64,000 bases of DNA from Polychytrium aggregatum. Its lineage: Eukaryota > Chytridiomycota > Chytridiomycetes > Polychytriales. The notes under the pieces were generated by a model, which was given only the letters and a program-made list of their open reading frames with translations, searched no databases and had not been told where the DNA came from. Shown here piece after piece: positions 41,195 through 51,594 of the stretch. The DNA lies in assembly GCF_025602895.1 (NCBI RefSeq), contig NW_026516216.1, forward strand, positions 186,001 through 250,000, read 5' to 3'. The first letter of the stretch is position 1. The number at the start of each line of letters is the position of its first letter. The position numbers and the translations under genes are program-made.

Positions 41195-42498
41195 CTAGCT
41201 CGTTTCAGAGCTCCCTGGTATTTGGTGTGGATGAACATGTTCTGGCCGCTGCTGTTGCTGTTCCATTCTCCTCAAAATGAGATCGAGCTTGGACTCGATT
41301 CGATTCATGCGGCTCTGCATCTCTAATGTGAGCTGTCCCAGTCGGCGATCCATTTGCTCCATCAAATGCTGACCAAGTGCCTTGGCGTCGCTGTGAGCGG
41401 GGTCATAAACGGCCGATTGGGTTGGACCTGAGAGTGGGTGCGGTGGTTGGGAGCCGATGGATGCATTCGTCGCAATGGCGGGCTGACCACCAGTCGACAG
41501 CTTTCCCTGTTGTAAGAGCAATGAGGCGTAGAGCGACTGCATGTCGAAGTCGTTCTCTGCTTCGTCGTGAGAGTGGTCCTGGTTCAAGCGGTCGGGAGAG
41601 GCCTGTGCGTGTGGCTGATCTCTTGCTGCAGAATGTTCCCCGAGCTGTTATGCAGCAGTAATAGCGGATGAGCTGAATCTCGTAAGTTTAGCGCAAAGCA
41701 AATATCGCAGCAACTCCAAACCGCGAACACGGTCCGACAACCAGGATACTATTGGAACTCACCTCGCTGTTCGGGTCGGCCAGGACGGTGAACGAATAGA
41801 GCCGGAGCAGGCTCTTCTGTTGCTTGGGCAAGGAAGCGAACTGGAGGCCGACTCAAGTCAGCTGGAATCTGAGGACACAGGGCCGAGGAAGAACTCGTCG
41901 TGGCTTTCACAAGACTGCACGAGGCATTCACCCCGAGCCATCCCGAAGGGCTACCTTGACTTTGACCTGGCGGATGTTGGCGATTCTCTGGGTCTGCTCG
42001 AGCTCGTTCATCTCAAACAAGAAGATCAACTCGTCGTCGTCCAGCCTATCGAATCGTTTCCCAGCGAGATAAATGGACATGGGTCAGAAGGGCGGCCACC
42101 GGACCACAATCTGATATTCGATTCGATTCGACAGAGAGCCAACAGCATACCGAGAGACGGGAAGTGCAGACTCACAGCGCGCCCTCAAAGGTCTCATAGT
42201 ACTCGTCGTCCAGATAGAGCTCCAGGTGCCGGGCGTTGCAGATGACCTCGATCGAGTTCAAGGACACGGGCGATGGATAGGCGCAGACCAGGGCGGCTGG
42301 ATCTGGCTGGAGCGAGCTATCCTCGACCGAGCTGTCGACAGCCTGGGAATCCGCAGGATGCGCCCTGAAGGGCGGCGGGAGCGATGTTGGCAGCTCGTCT
42401 TCGCTGGTGTGGAGGTAGCTCTGGAGAGCGACAGCGGATCGGTCGGCCGGAAGCCAAGAAAGATGGACTGTGGGAGCAGACAGGCTCGATGCACCCAT
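41195..42498 (-). CDS. Uncharacterised protein, PAAT/C10orf88-like layout
   Basis: Four exons: 42176-42498, 41955-42045, 41763-41840 and 41195-41644 (313 aa). I do not recognise it with certainty. A Pro/Ser-rich N-terminus leads to a beta-rich block (SIEVICNARHLELYLDDEYY, then ELIFLFEMNELEQTQRIANI and KSLLRLYSFTVLADPN). A low-complexity linker and a C-terminal amphipathic helix (LGQLTLEMQSRMNRIESKLD) with a Gln run follow. The ARHLELYL and NELEQTQRI spacing and the terminal Met-rich helix recall the ATPase-like PAAT (C10orf88) family, but this is a visual impression only. The model is supported by phase closure and by charge and hydrophobic patterning across each splice. It converges on TFB1 with a 3-nt gap and is divergent from the GTPase gene (243 bp). 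Confidence 0.7.
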
Positions 42499-42741
42499 CA
42501 CGAACGGCCGGCAGGAAGATTGCGATGGTGATGGTGCTGAAGTCCACGATGCGGGCCAGAGTCGAGATGCGAGTCGAGATGCGAGCCGGGCTTGCGATGG
42601 TGAGGCGGAATTTGGTGTGATCGCGGTCCCAGCACAGCTTTTCTTTCGCGGCTGCCGCTCTTTGCCTCCTCTGCCCACAAACAGCAACGCAGCCGGTCCT
42701 GCTTCTCGATCTGCCGTGCTTTCGTGCTTCCCTGTCTCGCC

Positions 42742-45140
42742 ATGCCTGATATCCTGCTGGCCTTTGTCGGCAAGCCCTCGGCTGGCAAGTCGTCCTTCCT
42801 CAACGCCGTGACGGATGCCCAGGCCAAGGTCGGCAACTTCCCCTTCACCACCATCAAGCCCAACCACGGCGTCTCCTATATCCCTGTGGACTGTCCCTGC
42901 AAGCGATTCGGCAAGCAGGCCCAGTGCTCGCCACGATATGGTAGGATGCTTGGATTGCAGGCATAGAAGCACTGACATGCTTGGAGGCCAGGATGCCAGT
43001 GGCGGCGACTGGCAAGTGTGCACTTCTCCGCTGGCAAGCATCCAAACGGTCCCTACAATCTCGTCTTCCTCGGGCACTGACCCTGCCATCTCTCTGCAAT
43101 ATTTTGGCACCCGTACTTCCTGGAACGGCCTTTTCGGTCTGCAGGCAAATGCATTGATGGCACTCGATATCTTCCCATAAAGATCCTGGATGTCGCCGGG
43201 TTGGTCCCTGGTGCATCCGAGGGACAGGGTCTCGGCAATCAGTTCCTGGACGATTTGCGAACGGCCGATGCGCTGATTCATGTCGTCGATGTCTCCGGGA
43301 CGACCGACCAGAACGGCAAGGAGACCGCTGGCTACGATCCTATCAACGACATCAACTGGCTTCGGTCCGAGATCCACAAGTGCGTATGTTGAGATGTCGT
43401 GGTCAGATCGCCAGCTCTGGAATTGGGGCTCGTTCCGGGGCCGACCAAAGCTTGGTTCGGCCCAGTATCCCATTTCATCTTGGAAACTTGGACTGGTCTC
43501 GCCATCTCGCCGTCTCGCCGTCTCGCCGTCTCGCTGGCTCAACCCATAGGACTCTCAGTCCGGGTCGCCGTCGAATCCACAGGATTGACGCTTTCTCGTT
43601 CATCCGTGACTGATCTCGCCACAACAGCTGGGTCTTCAACAACTTGCACAAGCGATGGGGAAGCATTGTCCGCCGACATGTGGCAATAAGTAAGTCCCAG
43701 CAGACGTCACTCTGTGGACAAGCACTGCAGTCTTCCTGCACGACGCAGGCACTGGCGCTATCCAATCGGCTCGAGGCGTTCTTTTCAGCGATAGCTCCGC
43801 AGACCTCTGAGCATGCTGTGATCGTTGCGAGCCGAGTCGGCTTTGGTCGCAGCATCTTCCATAGCTTCGATGCACGCGGCGATCGACGGCTCACCTCCAG
43901 CGTTACCTTCTGGCAAACTTTCAATGCCAATCCTCCAGAGGCATTGCCGGCCGAGACGCTGCAGAATCAGTTTTCTGGATACGGCTCCACGGTCTCGCTG
44001 TGTCATAGGTTTATGGAGAAATGCGGCATCAAAGAAGCCCTCGAGACCTGGGATGACGATACTCTGCATGCCATTGTCGATGCATTCCTGGACGAGCGAT
44101 TCCCGACCGTCATCGTAAGTAGGGGTTCTAGGTTCTGCATGGGCATGTCACCTCAGAGCAAAATCCTGTGCCGGCAAAGACTCCACACATATGTTGGCGG
44201 GCCGGCCTTGGATCTTACTGATCATAGTTGTCTGCTCTCAGGCTCTCAACAAAATCGATCTGCCGGATTCGGACAAGAACATCGATAGGATATGCCGCAA
44301 GTACGACGAGTCCAGGATTGTCTTGACGAGCGCTTTGGCTGAGGTGTTTCTGCGCAAGCTGCACAAGCAAAAATTCATCAAGTACTTTGAAGGCACCGAC
44401 AGCTTCGAGCTTGCTGAGGACCAGATCGACCCCAGTGAAGAAGAGAAGCTGAAGCCGCTCGATGAAAAGACCCGAAGGTACTTCAGCGATGCGTCGACCG
44501 CACCCTTGCTGTTCCTAATGTTCGGATGCATTCGGATGCCCGTTTCCGAGCCCTGTTTCGTACACCTGATTGACTTTGTGTCCTGCCCTGCTCAGCCGTC
44601 TCGAAAAAGTCCAGGACATGGTGCTGTTCCGATATGGCCACACAGGCGTGCTGGAGGCTGTCAAGAAGGCCGTCGATCTGCTGGGCATGATTCCTGTCTA
44701 CCCCGTCAAGAACATCAACAACTTTAGTTCCTTTGGCCGCGACAACCGGGTCTTTCGCGACTGTCTGCTTGTCCCGCCCGAGACGACCGTCCGCGACCTT
44801 GCTAAGATGGTCCACCCCGATCTCGACAAGTACTATCTCTATGCGGAAACAATCGGGAGCATCCGGGTATGATTCCAACACCAGCCGTCACGCATCGACG
44901 GTGCACCTCGCTCCAAGCCACTTGATATTCACGAGGAACTTGCAGAGTTGATGGCTGTGATTTGCGGACAGAGAGCTGCTGCACTGCGTCGGTGTACTGA
45001 TGTCGCTCTCGAACCGCCACTGGACGTGCGATCCTGCCACCTTTCCTATGTAGCTGGGCGAGGATCAAATCATCACACCAGAGATCAGCGTCATATCTTT
45101 CAAGACCTCGCAGAACATCGGATCCAGTTCCAACAAGTAA
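42742..45140 (+). CDS. Obg/YchF-family GTPase, YGR210C-type
   Basis: Seven exons: 42742-42940, 43145-43379, 43628-43689, 43939-44114, 44242-44477, 44596-44866 and 45054-45140 (421 aa). Translation-factor-class GTPase of the eukaryotic/archaeal YchF-like branch (yeast YGR210C, S. pombe C428.15 group). G1 is GKPSAGKS (residues 10-17), the switch I region is [14 protein letters not shown]3 is [16 protein letters not shown], and G4 NKID lies in [10 protein letters not shown]. The C-terminal half has [19 protein letters not shown] and a TGS-like domain ([17 protein letters not shown]). [18 protein letters not shown] insert after switch I is typical of this branch and distinguishes it from OLA1. 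The cellular role of the branch is poorly known. Intron 2 holds a 9-bp CTCGCCGTC array (43499-43540). Confidence 0.92.
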
Positions 45141-45458
45141 TCTAGCTCATATCCACACCCTTCAGTCCATGGTGCCTCTGAACCAGTTATGACAGCGCTG
45201 CAGGAAGATCAGGCTCGCCGCACAGGCCCTCAACGGATGCTCGGCTCCGTTTGAGCTCGGGCCAGTTTGCACCCCGTGATGGTTACTCTCCGAGCTTTCG
45301 CCTCGAGCGTCGTGGGCATCGAAAGCCAAGTGCTGGCCAAAGCCTTGGTATGGACTGCTGCAATACAGATACAAAGGGTGTATTGGCGCAACGGTATTTC
45401 GGGATCGCAGCGTATCGAGTTCAGCCAGCCGAGCTCGGAAGAGGCTTCTTGGGACATG
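45141..45458. other. Convergent 3' flank, GTPase / tubby-like
   Basis: 318 bp between converging stop codons; nothing else seen. Confidence 0.6.
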
Positions 45459-46100
45459 TTAGCCGGTCTTGGTGGTATCGGAACCGCCAGCAACGAACTG
45501 GGCCCGCAGAGCCTCGTTGTCGACAAAGACTTCGTTTCGAGGAATGGCATCGTCCGTCTGGATGTACAGGCTCATGTAGAGCGTGATGAAGATGATCTCG
45601 AGTAGATCTGAATACTCGTTTTCGACAACGAGGGAAGAGTCCTTGGAGCCAAAGTTCATGGGCATGTTGAACTTTGCGATGCGGCGGACCTTGTGAGACT
45701 CGGCCTGAGGCTTGACATAGAGCTCCCACTCCTGGCACGAGGTGATTTTCTCCTACTGGCTTATGAGCAGGATCATCTTCCAGTCGAACCAAACGCCGCG
45801 GAACTGAAACATGAACCGAGTCCCATCGATATTGACCTTGTGCATTTCGATCCAGCTGTCCGGGTTGGAGCTCAGGTGCGTAAAGTAGTAGACTTTCTTG
45901 AGCATGCTCTTGTCTCGACGGACTCGGGCCACCAGAGCGCCGTTATCGTCTGGTCCTCGGTACATCGAGGTGCTCCAGTCGCCCAAGAGCCGCTCTCTTC
46001 GGTGGATGGCGTAGATGGTCGTCTGGGACTCGTCTTTGATGAGGGTGACTTTCTTGAAGAGCGACAAGCCCAGGCGAACGTGAAATTGGATGAGTGGCAT
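45459..46100 (-). pseudogene. Tubby-C-like protein with one in-frame TAG
   Basis: One reading frame of 214 codons from the ATG at 46100 to the TAA at 45459, interrupted only by a TAG at 45753-45755. Before it: a beta-rich segment (RRERLLGDWSTSMYRGPDD, WIEMHKVNIDGTRFMFQFRG, then VWFDWK). After it, in the same frame: EKITSCQEWELYVKPQAE and a helical end (SDLLEIIFITLYMSLYIQ). The pattern resembles tubby C-terminal/LURP-one-like barrels, including the closing hydrophobic helix. A 42-nt frame-preserving GT-AG intron (45753-45794) could remove the TAG, but it would be shorter than any other intron here (72 nt minimum) and would delete the conserved-looking WFDWK. So it may be a recent pseudogene, a readthrough gene or a base error. 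Labelled pseudogene provisionally. Confidence 0.5.
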
Positions 46101-47103
46101 GGCGGGAGACGAGGCAGGGGGGCGAGACAGGCCGATGCCAGGACGAAAGGGGTGAAGCGGAAGTCGTCCGAGGGGGTTGGCTCGGGAGAAGGCCGGCGGG
46201 GCACGGCGCCTCGCCGTCGCGTTTGGCGTTGCACAGATCGCCAAGGCGCGGCGACGCGATCGGTTGGCCGAAAGACGCTGGGTTCTGGAAGGTCGGCAGT
46301 CCCATGGTTTCCCAACATCATGATGGCCGGGTCGACCGAGCCGCTCGCCGCTGGTCTGGGCACTGGGCGTCGGTGTGGCGGTGAGATTGCTCAAGGAACT
46401 TGGCGAGTCTGAGTCTCTGTGGACTCGATGGGGATTCCTTCCCTTGCTTGCGTGATGCATTCTCAAGGTCAGCCACAATATCAGCCTCCCTTTGGTGGGT
46501 GGGCATTCTAGACCCAGGAAGACTGGCACCCAGGGCCCCAGAACCGGATGTCCCGTTTCAAAATGGGAAAGCTGTATCTTCGATCCCATTGCCTTCAGCA
46601 AAGAGTCACACACAATCAACCGGGCCCCGCCCAACGGCGGCCAACAAAGCAAAGGCGGAAGCAGAAGTGAGGAGGATCAGAGCCGATTCTGTTGCGATGC
46701 GTGCCAAAGCAAATCAGTACATGTCGGATCTCCAGCCAAGCCCTTCGCATATGGCAGAGGGAGGGGGAGCCGGGGCTAATACAAAGAAAGGTTCAACAAG
46801 AGCACAGAGGATGAGAGTGCAAAATGGAAGGGAGATAGAGAGAGGGAGAGGTGGGGGGGGGAATGCAGGTCAATCCAGGCAAATCCTGGCCAAACACATC
46901 TCGAGTTCATTTGCAAAGCTGCCCAGTCGATCAACTGGTCCAGGCCGAGAGCCCATCCCGTCAGGAGCCGGATCGCTTGGGTCTCGCAGAGAAAGAGCTC
47001 GCACCCTGATTCAGCCTTTCACCGCCGCCGAGCTACTTTCCTGGAAGGAGTGAGGTGCTTTGTCAGCTCAGGCTACTTGATTCGTTCGATTCGCTCGATT
47101 TGT
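46101..47103. other. Intergenic, no gene recognised
   Basis: 1 kb between the tubby-like start and the 3' end of the 4E-T-like gene. A purine-rich stretch with a G9 run lies near 46850. Confidence 0.5.
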
Positions 47104-50100
47104 TCAAAGCCCCAGCGCATGCTGCCATGCAGTCATAAGCATGCTCGCCTTACCGTGGCCAGGATGACCCATCGACGGCGCACCGTACGGCGACGGTGGC
47201 ATGCCTCCGGGATAAGGCGGGTTACCGATCATCCCGTTTGGGCCGTGAGGCGGGATCATGGGCCCGTGCATCATTGGATGAGGCGGAACGAATTGGTTGG
47301 GACCCATTGGAGGCATAGGGCCATCCATCATGAAGGGGGGCCGGGGACCCATGGGCAGTGCCGATCCCTGGACCAGCGACGAGAGGTCCCGTTCAACTGG
47401 TTAGTTATGATTTGACAGCAGGGCACCCATCGGGACCTCATGTGTGCCCTTGACGGCGCAAGCCCGGCTGGGCGGCGGCGGCGGCGAATAGTCAAGCACG
47501 TTACCTGGTCGAAGGGTCGGCCGTTCATCACCCCTCCGGGGAAGTTGGGAACAAAGTAACCCGGCGGGATCATCATACCCGGGCGAGGCTCAGGTCCTGG
47601 AGAGCAAAGCAGTCAGTAAAGTCGGGGCAGGAACTAGTGAGCAAGGGCTCGGCACGGAGCGCCAGGGCTGTCTACCTGGGGATCCGACATCCATGCGCTT
47701 GTAGACGTTCATCGGCGAGGACGACACCGCCGACGCCTGTCCAATCTTCTTGGCCTTGATGCTGTTCTGCACCATGGCTGCCAACTGACTCGAGGGATCC
47801 TCGGCTCCCGATACACTGGGACCATACTGGTTTGGCAGGTGCTGTCCCTGCATATGCGATTGCTGTGGTGGCGGCATGGACGACGGCTGCATGGGAGGGC
47901 GCATCACAAGCCCAACGTCGACTCCAGGGATCTGACCGTGGCTGGCGAGGAGGTACTGCTGCTCCAGCAGCATCTGATGATGGTGATGCGGACCGTGGCT
48001 TGGGAACTGTGATGGGTACGGACGGGGAGGGGGTGGCCCCATAGGGTTGTGCTGTGGATGGAAACCCGCCTGGCTGGGGCCGGGGAAGCTTCCTGGCAAG
48101 CCCTTGGATAGAATTTGCATGGGGTGTCCTGGAGAGAGTGGCCCGGTTTGGCTCTCGGCCAACAGACGACTCTGATGCATGGCGTTCACGGGGAGATTGA
48201 CACTGAGCGGGGGAGGGGTACCAGAGTGCATAGAAGCTCCGTTTGAAGAGGGGATAGCCGGAGGCTATCATCAAAGCGTGATGCAGAACCGAGCCACAGG
48301 TGCGTCAGCGCATGCACTTTGCGGGCGCGACTAACCACAGCTACACGGCTACACATCCGCACGGCTGCACTGCGTCCACGACATGTACTCAACAATGCTT
48401 CGGCAACCTAAGCCGCCTCGAAGCTTACCTGTGACGCATTCGATCGCGCTAGCATTGCCATAGCTCGGCTGAACCCCTGCTCATCGTCACGGGCTGACGG
48501 CGCTGACGGCTGCTGCGGTAGCTGTGCCGCACCGAGCGACTGCAGTATGTCCTGTTCTGTCATCATCCGAAGCGGAGGCTGTGATGTCGGGTACGGCTGA
48601 CCAAGCGAGCTCGGTCCTCCCAATATGGTAGATTTGAGAGAGGCAGCCCCAGACTCGGTACCGAGACTGACCGACACTGGGACATCGGGCTGGGCTGGAT
48701 GGGACGACAGCGCAGGCGGACCCAGCTGTTTCGTCTGGGTGTTTTGCAGTAGATTTCGGATCGACTCGGCCGGGTCCTGTTTGATATCCTTGGAATACGG
48801 CGGTTTGAAGGAGTGTGCGTTCTCGACAGTGCCCTCATCGGCGACACTCCGCTTGGGGTAAGCGCCCATAGCTATCAGCACATCCTCCTCAGACATCATC
48901 CGCTTGCCGGCAGGAAGCTCCGAGGGCAGCCGCCGGGACTGGGCGGGCACTGGCGAGGCTCGCGACAGATCGGCGAGTCCGGCGCTTGGAGCAAGGCCTC
49001 GAGGATTCTGAAGCAGCTGCAAAAAGTCGATTGGCGTACCGGCATCCGGCGGTTGAGCAGAGCGCGCTGCGGGATGTTGTGGTGATGGCTCTGTGGCCGG
49101 CGCTGCTCCCTCGTCGGTGCGTCTAAAAAACTTTGAGAACTTTGATCCTCCTTGACCAGGATTCGGCCGTGGCTCCGCCTGGGCACCGTTGATGTCGATG
49201 CCGGACGAGAAGATGGACTGAACGACAACCTCCTCTGTCTCCGTGCCGAGCAGGCCGCCAGCCGACGCCCTCTTTGGCGACGAGGTCGCGGCTTCCGTCA
49301 AGCTGGATGTCGATGTAGTCGAGTCCACCAGGGCATTGTTTGAAGACGACGGAGCCGCCGGCTGGGCCGATGACGCTGCGCCGTTCTTCTCCTCTGTTGC
49401 GGGTGCTTGCGAGGAGCCGGCTTTCAAAGGTTCCTTGTTGCTTAGACGCTCCTGTATCCTCATCTGGGCCTTGAACTTTTGAATGACATCTTCTCCGCTA
49501 TGAAACATTCCACCCTTCAAGGGGTCGCTACCGACACCGCCGTCTTCGAGCGCCTCAGGCTTGGGCTCGTCCATCCACTCCGGTGTTGCATCGCGAGGCC
49601 GACGACGGTCGCCACCAAGATTGGGGCGATCATATCCACCCAGACGCTGCAGGCCGCTTCGCTGGGCCAGGTTATCGGGGCGTGGGGCACGCATGTTGGC
49701 AAAGTCTCGAACGGGCGCCGACTCCTTTCCGTCAGGATTTGACGAGTCCCCAGCAGAAGAATCTGCCCGATTCTTGGATGGCAAGCGATCAGAGTCTCGC
49801 GACAGCTTGCCCGAAGCATCTTTGAGTCCTGATCCCGACCGCTCGCCTTGGCCCGGACGACCCGGTTTATCGCCATCTCGGCGAGGGCTTTTTCCGTCTG
49901 CATCTGGACCTCTGCGGCGATCCCGCAAGCTGTTTGCGAGTCTTGAATCTGCGCTGCCCGAAGGTTCGCGGTCAAATTCATCGGGTTTTCGGCCCTTTGA
50001 CTCAGCATCGCGCATGCCCGGCCGCTTATCGGATAGCAGGCTGCCTTCCGGTTTACTTCGAGACGGCGGTGCCACGGCTTCTTTCTCATCATCTCCGCTG

Positions 50101-51175
50101 GTGCGCTTCTGGGCCAAGGGGGTTGACTAGACAAGCGGGAATGGCAGCAAAAGGATATCACGAGTCATCATGCTGCTCACGGTTCCGCTCAGTGTGCCGA
50201 GCCGTGGGTACGCGAGGGGCCTCGTTGGATCAAGGGGACAGAAATGAAGCCGATTGCAGAGTGTCGCTGCGCATGGCGAGTCGATTTATCCAAGTTGCCC
50301 CCGTCAAGAATGAACGCAATCCGGACGACAGACAGCAGCGCGCTCTATGGAAGTACCTTGGGTCGGGCAAACGGATTGGTTGTCCTTGTGCCGATCGAGA
50401 GCTTGGGATCAGTGTCGGGCAGCCTATTGGGCGCCGACTGTTGAGACGAGGCAAAGCTCATCATCTTGGGCGGGCCAAAGACGATGGTTTTGTCGGCTGC
50501 AGGGGAGCATGGATCAGAGATCAGCACAAATTGATCCTCGTCGTACTCGGATGATCTCGCCAGTGATCCAGCTGAACTCCTCTGCCGAGGAGTGCACCCG
50601 TCAAGAGGATACGTGGGCAGCAAGACGGGTCCGTGACAGACCAGCGCCGACGAGGCGTCACAGCCAGGGATGCATTTTGGCGCAACGACAGGAGAGGACG
50701 AACATACCGGCACTTGGCGTTCGTGACGGGGCAGCCGGTTTTGCCGATGCAGGCCGCTCTGGGTCCTCGTCGCTACGATCTTTAGACTTGGGCTTTGTGT
50801 CGGGCTTGAGCCGTTCGCTGGAGAGATATTGGGCGAGCAAGATCGGCACGGGGCCAATTAGACAAATGTGGATCGAGGTCAACCAGACCCATCCAAAGCC
50901 ATCGACGGGGGCTGGTGCATCGGCCATAGGCAGAGGTTGGCGAAACCAGGGCAAGCGAGACACCGATATGGTGCGGTATTTGCTTGGATCCACCGATCAG
51001 CGAAATGAAGGGCCCGCGACAGCGACATGCAGGCTCGGCAAGCCAGGAGCACCGACATGAAGAATTCCGGCGGAGGCAGGCCCTCTGGAGCATCCACAAG
51101 CGGCGACTCTCTGAGGATCATCAGGAAAGGCTTGGAATATCGGATGAGCTTCTGCTCTGACGTGTCCTCGGCCAT
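47104..51175 (-). CDS. eIF4E-binding protein, 4E-T (EIF4ENIF1)-like
   Basis: Seven exons: 51057-51175, 50708-50817, 50357-50496, 48429-50126, 47676-48264, 47505-47596 and 47104-47367 (about 1003 aa; human 4E-T is 985 aa). The N-terminus carries a canonical eIF4E-binding motif, Y13-S-K-P-F-L18-M19 (YxxxxL-phi). A long, disordered, Arg/Asp/Ser-rich region follows, then DATPEWMDEP and GGMFHSGEDVIQKFKAQM, several SEEDVLIAMGAYPK/TEQDILQSLGAAQL repeats, and a Pro/Met/His-rich C-terminal third. By analogy it would bind eIF4E, repress translation and enter P-bodies. An alternative end exists: a GTAAGG donor at 47153 and an 8-nt last exon at 47033-47040 (ending Gly-Lys). The first donor (GTCGGT) is weak. 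Homology beyond the motif, length and composition is tentative. Confidence 0.7.
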
Positions 51176-51594
51176 CGTGGGCGATGCAGGCAGAAGGCAG
51201 AGGCTGGGGGGGAGGCGTGGCTAAGGGCTTGGGAGATGAGCAGATGTGCGAGTGAAGGATGGGTGGATGGACAGATGCGATGCGAGCCAGAGGCAAAACG
51301 GCGGTGCGTCTCGCCGAGGCCGAGAGCCGGAGCGAGGGCCGGGGCGAGGAGCGGCCAAGTTGCTGACTCAGCGGCCGGGCTCTCCCCTGCTGCTTCACCC
51401 CCTGGTCCTCGCCGCGCTCGCTTCCCACACCCTCGGCCGTGGCCGTCCCAGCAGTAGTGTCGATGCATGTATTGCTGTTGGGCTGCATGCAGCCAGGGCA
51501 GGCAACGGCCTCGTTCCGCGGCTGCCTCGGCCAGTGGGTCATCTGTGCGGCCGTGTGTCTTGTACGCAGTGTCGTCCTGCTACCTCGCGCCGGC
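51176..51594. other. Promoter of 4E-T-like gene / 3' flank of RBM39-like gene
   Basis: 419 bp; no gene or repeat seen. Confidence 0.6.

Noticed and set aside
45753-45794. 42-nt intron removing the TAG of the tubby-like gene
   Set aside because: Not excluded, but shorter than any other intron in the window and it would delete a conserved-looking segment; kept only as an alternative.
46400-47053. 217-codon plus-strand frame
   Set aside because: Low-complexity, no domain, overlaps the 3' flank of the 4E-T-like gene; no splice or homology support.
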